The notes: a model not told the origin generated them from the letters alone. A DNA stretch of 5,529 nt from an uncultured Halomicronema sp. (GCA_937897665.1 CALCPB010000200.1:1-5529), one strand, 5' to 3'; positions 1-5,529 are shown, numbered from the stretch's first letter. A program made the numbers and translations.

Positions 1-142
1 GGTCGCGGTAGACGGTCATCTCGCCCGCGATCGCCTCAGCAGAGTAGGCCACATCGGAAGCCACCACACCGCTAATAAATAGGATCGCCGCCACCAGCAG
101 CGTCAACAGCCAGGCTCGAACCGGTAAAAATCGATGATTCAT
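1..142 (-). CDS. N-terminal fragment of an exported protein, possibly DUF411 family
   Basis: Reading leftwards from ATG at 142-140, 47 codons stay open to the window edge, so only the N-terminus is present. It starts MNHRFLPVRAW, followed by a hydrophobic stretch (about residues 11-29, LLTLLVAAILFISGVV) and then small residues around SAEAIA (34-39). This is the layout of a Sec signal peptide or N-terminal anchor, so the protein is probably exported to the periplasm or thylakoid lumen. The last visible residues, EMTVYRD, resemble the opening strand of DUF411 proteins, where a similar VYR segment precedes a CGCC metal-binding motif. That motif would lie just off the edge, so the family call is inference. 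A GGAG stands 12 bases before the ATG, slightly far for a ribosome binding site. The gene follows the GTPase pair on the same strand after 129 bp and may have its own promoter. The CDS is fairly sure; the family is tentative. Confidence 0.6.
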   Translation of the reverse strand, partial: MNHRFLPVRAWLLTLLVAAILFISGVVASDVAYSAEAIAGEMTVYRD

Positions 143-271
143 ACAATGACGTTACTCCGGCAGTTGTTCATGGTTAATTCCCTGTGATCATAAACATTCT
201 ACTTAGAGTTCGGTGCGTTTGTGTTTTTTTTCGTCTCATAAAATGATAGCCACTGCACATATCGGAGACCG
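143..271 (-). promoter_or_regulatory. Intergenic region with a possible promoter for the leftmost gene
   Basis: This 129-bp gap separates the end of the downstream GTPase gene from the start of the exported protein. On the minus strand a TAGAAT hexamer (201-196) is a fair -10 match about 53 bases before the ATG. No TTGACA-like box lies 16-18 bases upstream of it, so this would be a -35-less promoter at best. A run of eight T (224-231, plus strand) is A8 on the transcribed strand and so does not act as a terminator tail for the GTPase gene. A GTCTC/GAGAC pair flanks a loop of about 27 bases and is too weak to call a terminator. Whether the exported-protein gene is read through from the GTPase operon is therefore open. 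Confidence 0.25.
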
Positions 272-1675
272 TTACCGAGAGCTACTGGCCATCAGCTGCG
301 CTTCCAGCTCTCGTCGCAGCCGAGACATCGTAGACTCGGAATCAATTTGGCTGAGCAGGTCTTGCATCACCGCTTTAACGCCATTTGGCCCCCAAGTGCA
401 GCCCTGCTCTAGGTAGACCTGAGCCGCTTTACCCACAGCATAGGTACCATAGCCCGAGGCCCCGGCCTGCGCCGCCATCACACTGAGCAAAGCCGAAAAG
501 CCACCGGCGCTGTCAAACATACTCCACACCGCAGCGGCCCCTTTGCCCGTACCCATAAGAAGTCCCGTACCGATTTCACTCAGTAAGAGCGTACCGGAAC
601 TTTTGGCGATCGCCTGCCAGAGCTGCCGCGCTTCGTGCTGAGTAATCGGGAGACCGTAGAGCTTCGCCAAGGCGCGAATCATCACCAAGTCCGTGATAAA
701 ACCGCCGGCCAAATCAAACACGGCGATCGGGTTCAACGCGACGGCGAGAGCTTTATATTTGGCATATTTCCAGATCAGGGCTTCGGCTTCTTCGTGGTGC
801 AAGGCGATCGCCCGCCGGGCCATGTCGTTTTCTAAGCTGTCGGCCTCTCGCAGCGCATTCAAGGCAATCAGTGCAGTGCCGTCCTGACGGGCAATCGTCA
901 GCAAGGCTTGTTTGAGGGCATCAATTTGAGCAGGCAGTTTTTCCCATTCGTGGGTGACTTTGCCATCTGGCCATTCGACGCGCACCTGCAGCGGTGCGGG
1001 GTCAGCGGCAACCATCACCACGTCATCCACGGCTAGAGCCGCATTGGGGGTGCGGCTGGCGGACGATCGCCAGAGTTGGGTCAGCACCTCATAAATGGCC
1101 TGCTGATCGGTATCGGGATAGAGATCAGTCTTGTTAAATACCAACAGCAAGGGCTTACGCGCCGCCTGCAGCGTGACCAGCGCCTCATATTCCGTCCGAG
1201 TAATGTCGCCCGCCACCACAAATAAAATCAAATCCGCCTGCTGCGCCACCTCTTGGGCCATCGCGCCCCGCGCTTCCCCGGCCACCTCATCCAAACCAGG
1301 GGTATCAATCAGTTCGATTTGGGGCAGTTCGTCCACATCATGCACTGCCTCAATGGGCGGCTGCCAGTAAACCGAGCGGGGCCAGCGCGTCACGCCATGC
1401 AACGGCCCCGTAGGCAAAATTGCCTCGCCCATCAGGGCATTAATCACCGCCGATTTGCCTCGGCTGACCAACCCAAACACCGCAATGCGCAGCACCGGTT
1501 GGGCCAGGCGCGTTTCTAAAGCACTTAGGGCATCGACTCCAGCCTGCACCGCTGCCTTTTGGCTCTGCTGAGTTTGGTCAGAGAGCGGCTGCCGCAGAGT
1601 CGGCTGATAGCGCTGCACGGTCTGCCGCAAGACCTGCCGCACGCGCTTAAACCGATGATGGGCGGGGGGTGACAC
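272..1675 (-). CDS. GTPase with canonical G motifs and a C-terminal DUF697-like region
   Basis: A 467-residue P-loop GTPase of the Era/HSR1-like TRAFAC group. G1 is GLVSRGKS (68-75), the probable switch-I threonine is T96, G3 is DTPG (124-127), G4 is NKTD (181-184), and the G5 region is near MVAADP (221-226). It should therefore bind and hydrolyse GTP. A helical linker leads to a DUF697-like region from about 302 (KYKALAVALNPIAVFDLAGG), with hydrophobic stretches near 312-340 and 361-405 that could associate with membrane; there is no signal peptide. DUF697 also occurs in E. coli YcjF. The start is GTG at 1675: a stop codon lies two codons upstream, so it is the first usable start. The ribosome site is weak (GAGAG about 15 bases away). 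It lies 59 bp behind the paralogous membrane GTPase and is probably co-transcribed and translationally weaker. The physiological role is unknown; such proteins are usually annotated only as GTP-binding protein. Confidence 0.9.
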   Translation of the reverse strand: MSPPAHHRFKRVRQVLRQTVQRYQPTLRQPLSDQTQQSQKAAVQAGVDALSALETRLAQPVLRIAVFGLVSRGKSAVINALMGEAILPTGPLHGVTRWPRSVYWQPPIEAVHDVDELPQIELIDTPGLDEVAGEARGAMAQEVAQQADLILFVVAGDITRTEYEALVTLQAARKPLLLVFNKTDLYPDTDQQAIYEVLTQLWRSSASRTPNAALAVDDVVMVAADPAPLQVRVEWPDGKVTHEWEKLPAQIDALKQALLTIARQDGTALIALNALREADSLENDMARRAIALHHEEAEALIWKYAKYKALAVALNPIAVFDLAGGFITDLVMIRALAKLYGLPITQHEARQLWQAIAKSSGTLLLSEIGTGLLMGTGKGAAAVWSMFDSAGGFSALLSVMAAQAGASGYGTYAVGKAAQVYLEQGCTWGPNGVKAVMQDLLSQIDSESTMSRLRRELEAQLMASSSR

Positions 1676-1734
1676 AGTTCAATAAAAGCTCTCAAAGGGA
1701 ATGCAGTGATGCGGATGCTCTGATGCGGGTTGAC
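1676..1734 (-). other. Short intra-operon spacer between the two GTPase-like genes
   Basis: Fifty-nine bases separate the TAA of the upstream gene from the GTG of the downstream gene. No terminator-like hairpin with a T-tract is visible, which supports co-transcription. Two direct copies of GATGCGG lie 14 bases apart on the plus strand (1708-1714 and 1722-1728); their meaning is unknown and they may be chance. The only Shine-Dalgarno-like stretch is a purine run (TTTGAGAG), poorly placed for the GTG start. Confidence 0.5.
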
Positions 1735-3336
1735 TTAGGCAAGTTCTCCAGGGGCGATCGGTTCAGCGGGCACCACTACCGTCGTCACCCCATTAGCCGC
1801 CAATTCTACCGTTGGCGCAGCGCTGGGGCTGAGGGCTTGGGTCAGGGGCAACAGTTTTTGTCGCCCTTGGGCAATCAGAGTTTGCAGAAATTCGCTGCGT
1901 TGGGTAGTGGGCAGCAGTGCCTGCAGCTTTTGCCCGATCGCTGCCGCCGACAACGCCGTTTCAGCCTGTCCCGACAGCGCCCGTTCCTCAAAATAGGCCA
2001 TGAGACTCTCGCCCGAGAGCCGCGTTAGGTAGGCGGCGCTAAAGGCTTGCACGCTACCGCCAACGGCAAAAGTCGCGGCATGGCTCTTGAGGGCTCCCGT
2101 CAGCAACTGGGTAGACGCTTCGACAAGGCCGAGTTTGACGACTACGCTAGCCAGCTCCGAGGCAATGGTTTTGGCCTGATCCAGCGCTAGGGGCTGCTGG
2201 TAGACACGGCTCAAATCCATCACGAGCTGACCGTTGATGGCGATCGCGGCCAACAAATCAAGGGAAGGGAGGGGACTGGCAAAGGCCGTCGCCGCCGCCG
2301 CCCACTGCAGTTGATCAACCAGCGGCTGCGCCTGCTGATGGCGCACCTGATTGAACTGAGCCTGCAGATCGCGCTGTAGCTGCTGCACCTGACGCATGAC
2401 TGTCTGCACCACCAAATGAGGCGTCTCCTCCGTCAGCCACTGTGTCACAGCAGTCACGATTGAATCGACTTCGGGTTCCGGCGTCTCGACCCGTTCCACC
2501 GCTTGACCTGTCGCGTCATAGGTTCTTACCTTGATTGGTTTAGGCGCTGTGGCGAGCGCGCTGCAGGCAATCGGCTGCGGCAGCTGCTCCAAACGCTGCT
2601 GCACCTGAGTAAACACGACCGCGCGATCGGCGGGCAAATAGTTGTCTTGCTTGTTGAAGCTCAGCATCACTCGCTGCCCCGCTACCGTCAGCATTTGCAA
2701 ATCAGCCAGGGCCGATTCAGTCAGGTCTTCGGTAATGAGATAAATCGTGGCATCTTGGTGCTGCAGCAGGTCAGCCATCACTTCAGGATGGGGCGTCGCA
2801 GCGGTGAGGGCAACTTCCGTCAGGTTTAAGGCTGTCGGCTGGGCAGACGAGGATAGCTGATCCAGATGATCCATCAGGGCTGACTTGCCCGAGCGGGCCG
2901 AGCCAACAATCGCCACTTGCAGCAAGGAGCGATCGAGCGCCGTCTTAAGGGTCTCACGGCGTCCTTCAAAGTCGGCGATAATGGCATCGCGATCGGCCCA
3001 GTCAAAGGTGACAAGTTCTTGCTGCAGTGCGGCTAAAGATGGGGTGAGTCCTGCGATCGCGGCCTCTACTGCGGTGCGATCGACGGGTGCGGTAGGCTTG
3101 AGATCAGCCGGTTGATCAGTGGGACGCTGCCGCCGCCACCACCACACCCCAGCCCCAGCCGCGATCAGACTGATCAGAGTAGAGCTATCAGTCAATCCGT
3201 CGGACAGTCCCCCCAAGAGGCTCAGGCTAGCGGCCAATCCGAGACCCCCAACCAAGATAGGACGTTCAGAAAGTAGTTTTTGAACCACCGACAGACCCCG
3301 CGACTGCTCACAACACCCAACGCTAAGCCCCTTCAT
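1735..3336 (-). CDS. Membrane-anchored GTPase-like protein with degenerate G3 motif, DUF697-like
   Basis: A 533-residue protein. Two hydrophobic segments (about 27-45 and 53-67, ending WWWRRQR) form a probable membrane hairpin with both ends in the cytoplasm. A P-loop GTPase domain follows: G1 GSARSGKS (145-152), G4 NKQD (228-231) and a G5-like CSA (258-260). Where the partner protein has DTPGLDEV, this one reads ATPHPEVM (180-187), so the Asp and Gly of DxxG are replaced. The G1-G3 interval is also about 21 residues shorter, leaving little room for a normal switch I. GTP binding is plausible; normal hydrolysis is doubtful. Residues about 345-450 (LPSLDLLAAIAINGQLVMDLSRVYQQPL) align with the DUF697-like part of the partner. 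The end is a Pro/Ala/Val-rich tail. The ATG has GGTGAG eight bases upstream; a GTG at codon 17 is an alternative start. It is the first gene of the pair. Function is unknown. Confidence 0.88.
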   Translation of the reverse strand: MKGLSVGCCEQSRGLSVVQKLLSERPILVGGLGLAASLSLLGGLSDGLTDSSTLISLIAAGAGVWWWRRQRPTDQPADLKPTAPVDRTAVEAAIAGLTPSLAALQQELVTFDWADRDAIIADFEGRRETLKTALDRSLLQVAIVGSARSGKSALMDHLDQLSSSAQPTALNLTEVALTAATPHPEVMADLLQHQDATIYLITEDLTESALADLQMLTVAGQRVMLSFNKQDNYLPADRAVVFTQVQQRLEQLPQPIACSALATAPKPIKVRTYDATGQAVERVETPEPEVDSIVTAVTQWLTEETPHLVVQTVMRQVQQLQRDLQAQFNQVRHQQAQPLVDQLQWAAAATAFASPLPSLDLLAAIAINGQLVMDLSRVYQQPLALDQAKTIASELASVVVKLGLVEASTQLLTGALKSHAATFAVGGSVQAFSAAYLTRLSGESLMAYFEERALSGQAETALSAAAIGQKLQALLPTTQRSEFLQTLIAQGRQKLLPLTQALSPSAAPTVELAANGVTTVVVPAEPIAPGELA

Positions 3337-3391
3337 TTTACGGTCTCACCGGAGATTGCAGAATACGGAAAACCTACCTTGAAGTAGAACT

Positions 3392-3404
3392 TAGCGATTC
3401 GCTA
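3392..3404. promoter_or_regulatory. 13-bp perfect palindrome, candidate operator of the GTPase pair
   Basis: TAGCGA-T-TCGCTA is a perfect dyad with 6-bp arms and a 1-bp centre, placed 56 bases upstream of the ATG of the first GTPase-like gene. That is where a transcription factor site would be expected. A second, poorer dyad (CTAC, six bases, GTAG; 3374-3387) lies between it and the gene and does not fit the NtcA pattern GTA-N8-TAC. No regulator is encoded nearby, so the function is a guess from position and symmetry. Confidence 0.25.
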
Positions 3405-3430
3405 TCGAAAAATCCACTATGAAACAAAGT

Positions 3431-3448
3431 TGAGGGACTTTTCCCTCA
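3431..3448 (-). terminator. Small hairpin, possible weak terminator facing the GTPase pair
   Basis: TGAGGGA and TCCCTCA form a perfect 7-bp stem around a 4-base loop. Read on the minus strand the stem is followed by AACTTTGTTTC, only loosely T-rich, so it is at best a weak intrinsic terminator for transcripts coming from the right. On the plus strand there is no T-tract. It may once have ended an upstream gene and would now shield the GTPase pair from transcription entering from the IS side. Confidence 0.3.
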
Positions 3449-3786
3449 CTCAATACACGGTTGCAGAATTGCCGTCGCGATCGTTATTAATAGCGCAGCC
3501 TCAGGCTTCATCGTATTGCCATGACAGTCAGCCAACTGAGAGACATAAAGACAGCGACAACAATGAGCTGAACCGCTTTTAGGCAGCATCCAGCTACCAG
3601 CTTGGCGCTTCCCTAACCAGGTTACGCAAGCATTTGACGCGTTTTAGCTATCGTCGACATGCAGCCCAAGCTCACCCATCACTGTCCGAACACCAACAAG
3701 CGAGCGAGTCTTCTCATCAGGTCGTTCAGCATGGACGGGTTGCCGACATCGCATTCTTGAACTCAAGTCAATTGACCAATGAGCTA

Positions 3787-3795
3787 ATCACGATG
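3787..3795. repeat. Target site duplication, left copy (ATCACGATG)
   Basis: The nine bases ATCACGATG directly abut the left terminal repeat of the insertion sequence and recur exactly at 4940-4948 directly after the right terminal repeat. A perfect duplication shows that the element arrived by transposition as one unit and that neither flank has been rearranged since. Nine bases is within the range seen among IS4-family elements. Confidence 0.93.
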
Positions 3796-3817
3796 CTCAG
3801 TACGGGACAAAAAGCTT
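3796..3817 (+). repeat. Left terminal inverted repeat of the IS
   Basis: It begins CTCAGTACGGGACAAAA and ends GCTT. Compared with the reverse complement of the right end it differs at four of 22 positions (3rd, 9th, 17th and 18th). The conserved core, GGACAAAA with AGTAC outside it, is presumably what the transposase recognises. The inner end overlaps the -35-like box of the possible transposase promoter, which would let bound transposase repress its own gene. Confidence 0.92.
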
Positions 3818-3844
3818 GAAAAGGTTATGAGGGTGGGGTTTCAT
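3816..3844 (+). promoter_or_regulatory. Possible transposase promoter
   Basis: TTGAAA (3816-3821, 5 of 6 to the -35 consensus) is followed after 17 bases by TTTCAT (3839-3844, 4 of 6 to TATAAT). The spacing is ideal, the hexamers moderate, as expected for a weakly expressed transposase. Transcription would start near 3850, upstream of the ATG at 3875 but downstream of the ATG at 3827, which favours the later start. Confidence 0.3.
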
Positions 3845-3874
3845 CAGAATCAACCACAACTCTTGAGAAACCCC

Positions 3875-4939
3875 ATGACTGACTATAGCGAACTGAGAAA
3901 GACACTCCAAGAACATCTCCATTGGCACGGAGCGCGACTTTCGTTTCTGGCGTTATTTCTGCTGGCACTGATCAAAGTGAAGACCGTCAACCTGAGTGAA
4001 CTAGCCTTGGGCTTTGGTGGACGAGCTTTAAGTGAGTCCCACTACAAACGTCTCCAGCGGTTCTTTCGGGGCTTTGACCTGGATGACTCAGACATTGCTC
4101 AAGTCGTCGTGAGTTGGATGCAAATTCCTCAACCGTGGGTTTTGAGCGTCGACCGGACGAGTTGGGAGTTTGGCAGTCGGTGCTACAACATCCTGACACT
4201 CGGCATTGTGCACGAAGGCGTGGCGTTTCCGGTGCTGTGGTGGATGCTGAAGAAGAAAGGGAACTCCAACAGCGATGAGCGCATGCGGTTGATGGAGGCA
4301 TTTGGCAAACTGTTCCCGGATGCTCGGGTGCGCTGCTTGTGTGGTGACCGCGAGTTTGTGGGCCAGAGTTGGCTCCGCTATCTGTTGTTGGAACCCGCCA
4401 TGCCCTTCCGGTTGAGGATTCGCGCGTCCGACAAGATCGAGCGTAACGGCCAAGCGTTGGCGGCCCAAGTGGTCTTTGCGCACTTAAACGTGGGCGAATC
4501 GCAACGGCTGAAGGGGGCTTGCCAAGTGTGGGGCTTAACCGTAGCGGTCGAAGCCCTGCGGTTAGAAGATGGCAAGCTGCTAGTGGTTATCGGTCCGCAG
4601 CAGGATGAAAACTTAGTGGCCGATTATGCGTTGCGCTGGGGCATTGAAACCCTCTTTGGCTTGTTTAAAACGCGCGGCTTTTGTCTCGAATCCACTCACT
4701 TCACCGAAGCCGAGCGTCTACGGAAGCTCTTCGCACTGCTGACCTTGGCGCTCTGTTGGTCGTTCAAAACCGGCTTGTTTCTTCATCAGGTGCGACCTAT
4801 TGCTATCAAGAAACATGGTCGGCGAGCCAAGAGTCTGTTCCGTTTAGGATTTGACTATCTCCGTCAGCTCCTGCTCAATCCCTCTCCACTCTTTGAAGAT
4901 GACTTTCGCTACACACTAAGACTTTTGTCCTGTACTTAG
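3875..4939 (+). CDS. IS4-family DDE transposase
   Basis: A 354-residue transposase that cuts and joins the ends of the surrounding element. The RNase H-like fold supplies the catalytic triad: D93 in LSVDRTSWEFG, D158 in CGDREFVG, and E258 in the signature YALRWGIETLFGLFK, which fits Y251-(2)-R254-(3)-E258-(6)-K265 exactly. The N-terminal part (LHWHGARLSFLALFLLALI, then SHYKRLQRFFRGF) is the helical region typical of the many related cyanobacterial IS4 transposases. I chose ATG 3875 because GAG stands seven bases upstream and it lies downstream of the possible promoter. An in-frame ATG at 3827, with AAGG only two bases away, would add 16 residues. The stop codon TAG is the last three bases of the element, so the last seven codons also form the right terminal repeat. 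The frame is intact, and the protein is probably active. Confidence 0.93.
   Translation: MTDYSELRKTLQEHLHWHGARLSFLALFLLALIKVKTVNLSELALGFGGRALSESHYKRLQRFFRGFDLDDSDIAQVVVSWMQIPQPWVLSVDRTSWEFGSRCYNILTLGIVHEGVAFPVLWWMLKKKGNSNSDERMRLMEAFGKLFPDARVRCLCGDREFVGQSWLRYLLLEPAMPFRLRIRASDKIERNGQALAAQVVFAHLNVGESQRLKGACQVWGLTVAVEALRLEDGKLLVVIGPQQDENLVADYALRWGIETLFGLFKTRGFCLESTHFTEAERLRKLFALLTLALCWSFKTGLFLHQVRPIAIKKHGRRAKSLFRLGFDYLRQLLLNPSPLFEDDFRYTLRLLSCT
4918..4939 (-). repeat. Right terminal inverted repeat of the IS, overlapping the transposase end
   Basis: Read on the minus strand it begins CTAAGTACAGGACAAAA and ends TCTT, matching the left repeat at 18 of 22 positions. On the plus strand the same bases encode the last six residues of the transposase and its TAG stop, so this end is constrained both as a binding site and as protein. 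Confidence 0.92.
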
Positions 4940-4948
4940 ATCACGATG
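4940..4948. repeat. Target site duplication, right copy (ATCACGATG)
   Basis: An exact copy of 3787-3795, directly after the right terminal repeat. Removing 3796-4948 restores the pre-insertion sequence, in which GAGCTAATCACGATG runs straight into TCATCTATTGCG. Confidence 0.93.
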
Positions 4949-5282
4949 TCATCTATTGCGTCCAAATCTGGAAAGGCAAATCATTAGTTCGCGCTCATTG
5001 CTTCAGCCAGCGCAAGCTCCACATGCAGAGAACACCACCCAAAATTCACACAAGCTTTATCAAACATCATCTCGAAATAAGTTTTGACAAATCCAGCGGC
5101 AAAACCAGTAGAAATGCTGAGAACAACTGACATAATCTTTTGTCAAGGGGACAAGATTAGTTTAGCCACGAACAAATATCACAGGGCAAAAGAGCCACAA
5201 GGCCCTGCAAAAGAAAGTTGAAATGAACAGCAGCCATCATTTTTATGCTTTTCAAGCAACTATCAGATTATTTTCACAGGCT
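4949..5282. other. AT-richer stretch without a convincing gene
   Basis: No gene is supported in these 334 bases. On the minus strand a 49-codon frame (5133-4984) has no ribosome site and no recognisable motif. Two dyads are visible: TTGTC/GACAA around five bases (5140-5154), and CAGGGC/GCCCTG around 14 bases (5182-5207). Neither is followed by a T-tract on either strand, so they are not terminators. TTGACA occurs at 5085-5090 on the plus strand, but no good -10 box follows at 16-18 bases. The right part may be leader sequence for the partial frame that begins at 5283 or 5370. Confidence 0.4.
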
Positions 5283-5369
5283 ATGATTCAATCTCTTCCT
5301 CTTGCGAAGATCCGTAGGAGCATCGTCTCCATAATCGGATTTTTACAAGCTCAAATAGCAGGTAGCATT

Positions 5370-5529
5370 ATGCCTTATAAATTTATTTCTTATATCAAAG
5401 ATGTTAAAAACAACAATATTAAAGCTACCAGAAAGCTAATTGACCGGCTGCGGGAAGCTCTCTGGATGAATTTCATCGATATCACTGACATCGATGAATT
5501 AGCACAACAAACCAAAGCAGAGAAACTAG
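5370..5529 (+). CDS. N-terminal fragment of an unrecognised protein
   Basis: From ATG 5370 the frame is open for 53 codons to the window edge: MPYKFISYIKDVKNNN followed by KATRKLIDRLREALW and NFIDITDIDELAQQT. I do not recognise it. The visible part looks soluble: a basic, probably helical stretch (residues about 18-32), then an acidic segment, with no signal peptide or cysteines. The start was chosen because AGG lies seven bases upstream. The same frame is also open from ATG 5283 (29 more residues, beginning MIQSLPLAKIRR), where AGG is only two bases away. Codons are AT-rich (AAA, AAT, ATT, TTA), unlike the GTPase genes, so it may come from a differently composed or acquired region. The TAG formed by the last three bases is not in this frame. 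An open frame of 82 codons in AT-rich DNA is suggestive but not proof of a gene. Confidence 0.5.
   Translation, partial: MPYKFISYIKDVKNNNIKATRKLIDRLREALWMNFIDITDIDELAQQTKAEKL

Larger units (their letters stand above)
3337..3786. other. Intergenic region upstream of the GTPase pair, up to the IS target site
   Basis: No convincing gene is seen in these 450 bases on either strand. The part next to the GTPase gene (3337-3410) should hold its promoter; no clean -35/-10 pair stands out on the minus strand. A 13-bp palindrome (3392-3404) and a 7-bp-stem hairpin (3431-3448) are listed separately. The last CGATCG core of the window is near 3478. A frame on the plus strand is open from 3583 and runs into the insertion sequence (peptide includes RFSYRRHAAQAH), but it has only a TTG start at 3634, no ribosome site, and no recognisable motif. 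Two touching palindromes, CTTGAACTCAAG (3756-3767) and GTCAATTGAC (3767-3776), lie about ten bases from the IS target site. Confidence 0.5.
3796..4939 (+). mobile_element. Complete IS4-family insertion sequence, 1144 bp
   Basis: The element is bounded by imperfect 22-bp terminal inverted repeats (3796-3817 and 4918-4939, 18 of 22 matching) and flanked on both sides by the same 9-bp direct repeat, so both ends can be fixed to the base. It carries one intact transposase gene reading left to right, and almost all of its length is coding. The transposase has the IS4 signature Y-(2)-R-(3)-E-(6)-K. The lack of frameshifts, paired ends and an undamaged target duplication suggest a recent, probably still mobile copy. 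It is inserted about 450 bp upstream of the GTPase pair, in the opposite orientation. I cannot assign it to a named IS without a database. Confidence 0.95.

Noticed and set aside
184..192. TGTGATCA as a possible CRP-type site upstream of the leftmost gene
   Set aside because: The second half-site TCACA is not found at the required spacing, so the TGTGA-N6-TCACA pattern fails.
213..3115. Several plus-strand open frames of 60-120 codons across the GTPase genes
   Set aside because: They lie antisense to two long genes with clear protein motifs, have biased compositions rich in Ser, Arg and Gln, and show no domains or ribosome sites. They are frame shadows.
3987..4575. Three minus-strand open frames inside the IS
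   Set aside because: They are antisense to the transposase, overlap one another, and show no motif.
4984..5133. 49-codon minus-strand frame starting MSVVLSISTGF
   Set aside because: No ribosome site, stop codons close by in frame upstream, no known motif, and a length expected by chance.
5140..5207. Hairpins TTGTC/GACAA and CAGGGC/GCCCTG as terminators
   Set aside because: Short or long-looped stems with no T-tract after them on either strand.
1..5529. CRISPR array, tRNA or rRNA gene
   Set aside because: No regularly spaced direct repeats and no cloverleaf or rRNA-like sequence could be found by eye on either strand.

Overview
The left part of the window looks cyanobacterial. Five copies of the octamer GCGATCGC (the HIP1 repeat, very frequent in many cyanobacterial genomes) lie at 27-34, 606-613, 804-811, 2240-2247 and 3053-3060, together with many shorter CGATCG cores. 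Both GTPase-like proteins are alanine- and glutamine-rich, in keeping with a GC-richer unicellular or filamentous cyanobacterium. I cannot name the species.

Layout: (1) 1-142, minus strand: the start of a secreted or periplasmic protein whose last visible residues resemble the opening of the DUF411 metal-binding family. The rest lies off the left edge. (2) 272-1675 and 1735-3336, both minus: two tandem P-loop GTPase-like proteins with DUF697-like C-terminal regions, transcribed right to left with a 59 bp gap. The upstream gene (1735-3336) has an N-terminal membrane hairpin and has lost the DxxG (G3) motif. The downstream gene (272-1675) has all the GTPase motifs. (3) 3337-3786: noncoding, with the probable control region of the GTPase pair, a short palindrome and a small hairpin. 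(4) 3787-4948: a complete IS4-family insertion sequence of 1144 bp (3796-4939). It has 22-bp imperfect terminal inverted repeats (18/22 match), a perfect 9-bp target duplication ATCACGATG on both sides, and one intact DDE transposase whose stop codon is the last three bases of the element. (5) 4949-5282: AT-richer sequence without a convincing gene. (6) 5283 or 5370 to the right edge, plus: the start of an unrecognised AT-rich open frame cut by the window end.

The two GTPase-like proteins are probably an operon. They can be aligned along most of their length, so they look like a duplicated pair in which one copy was anchored to the membrane and lost a catalytic motif. This is the most interesting biology here. 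The insertion sequence is structurally complete and so probably recent. It sits between the GTPase pair and the AT-rich right flank, and no recognisable gene is broken by it. HIP1 sites and CGATCG cores stop at about position 3480, so the right-hand 2 kb differs in composition from the left.
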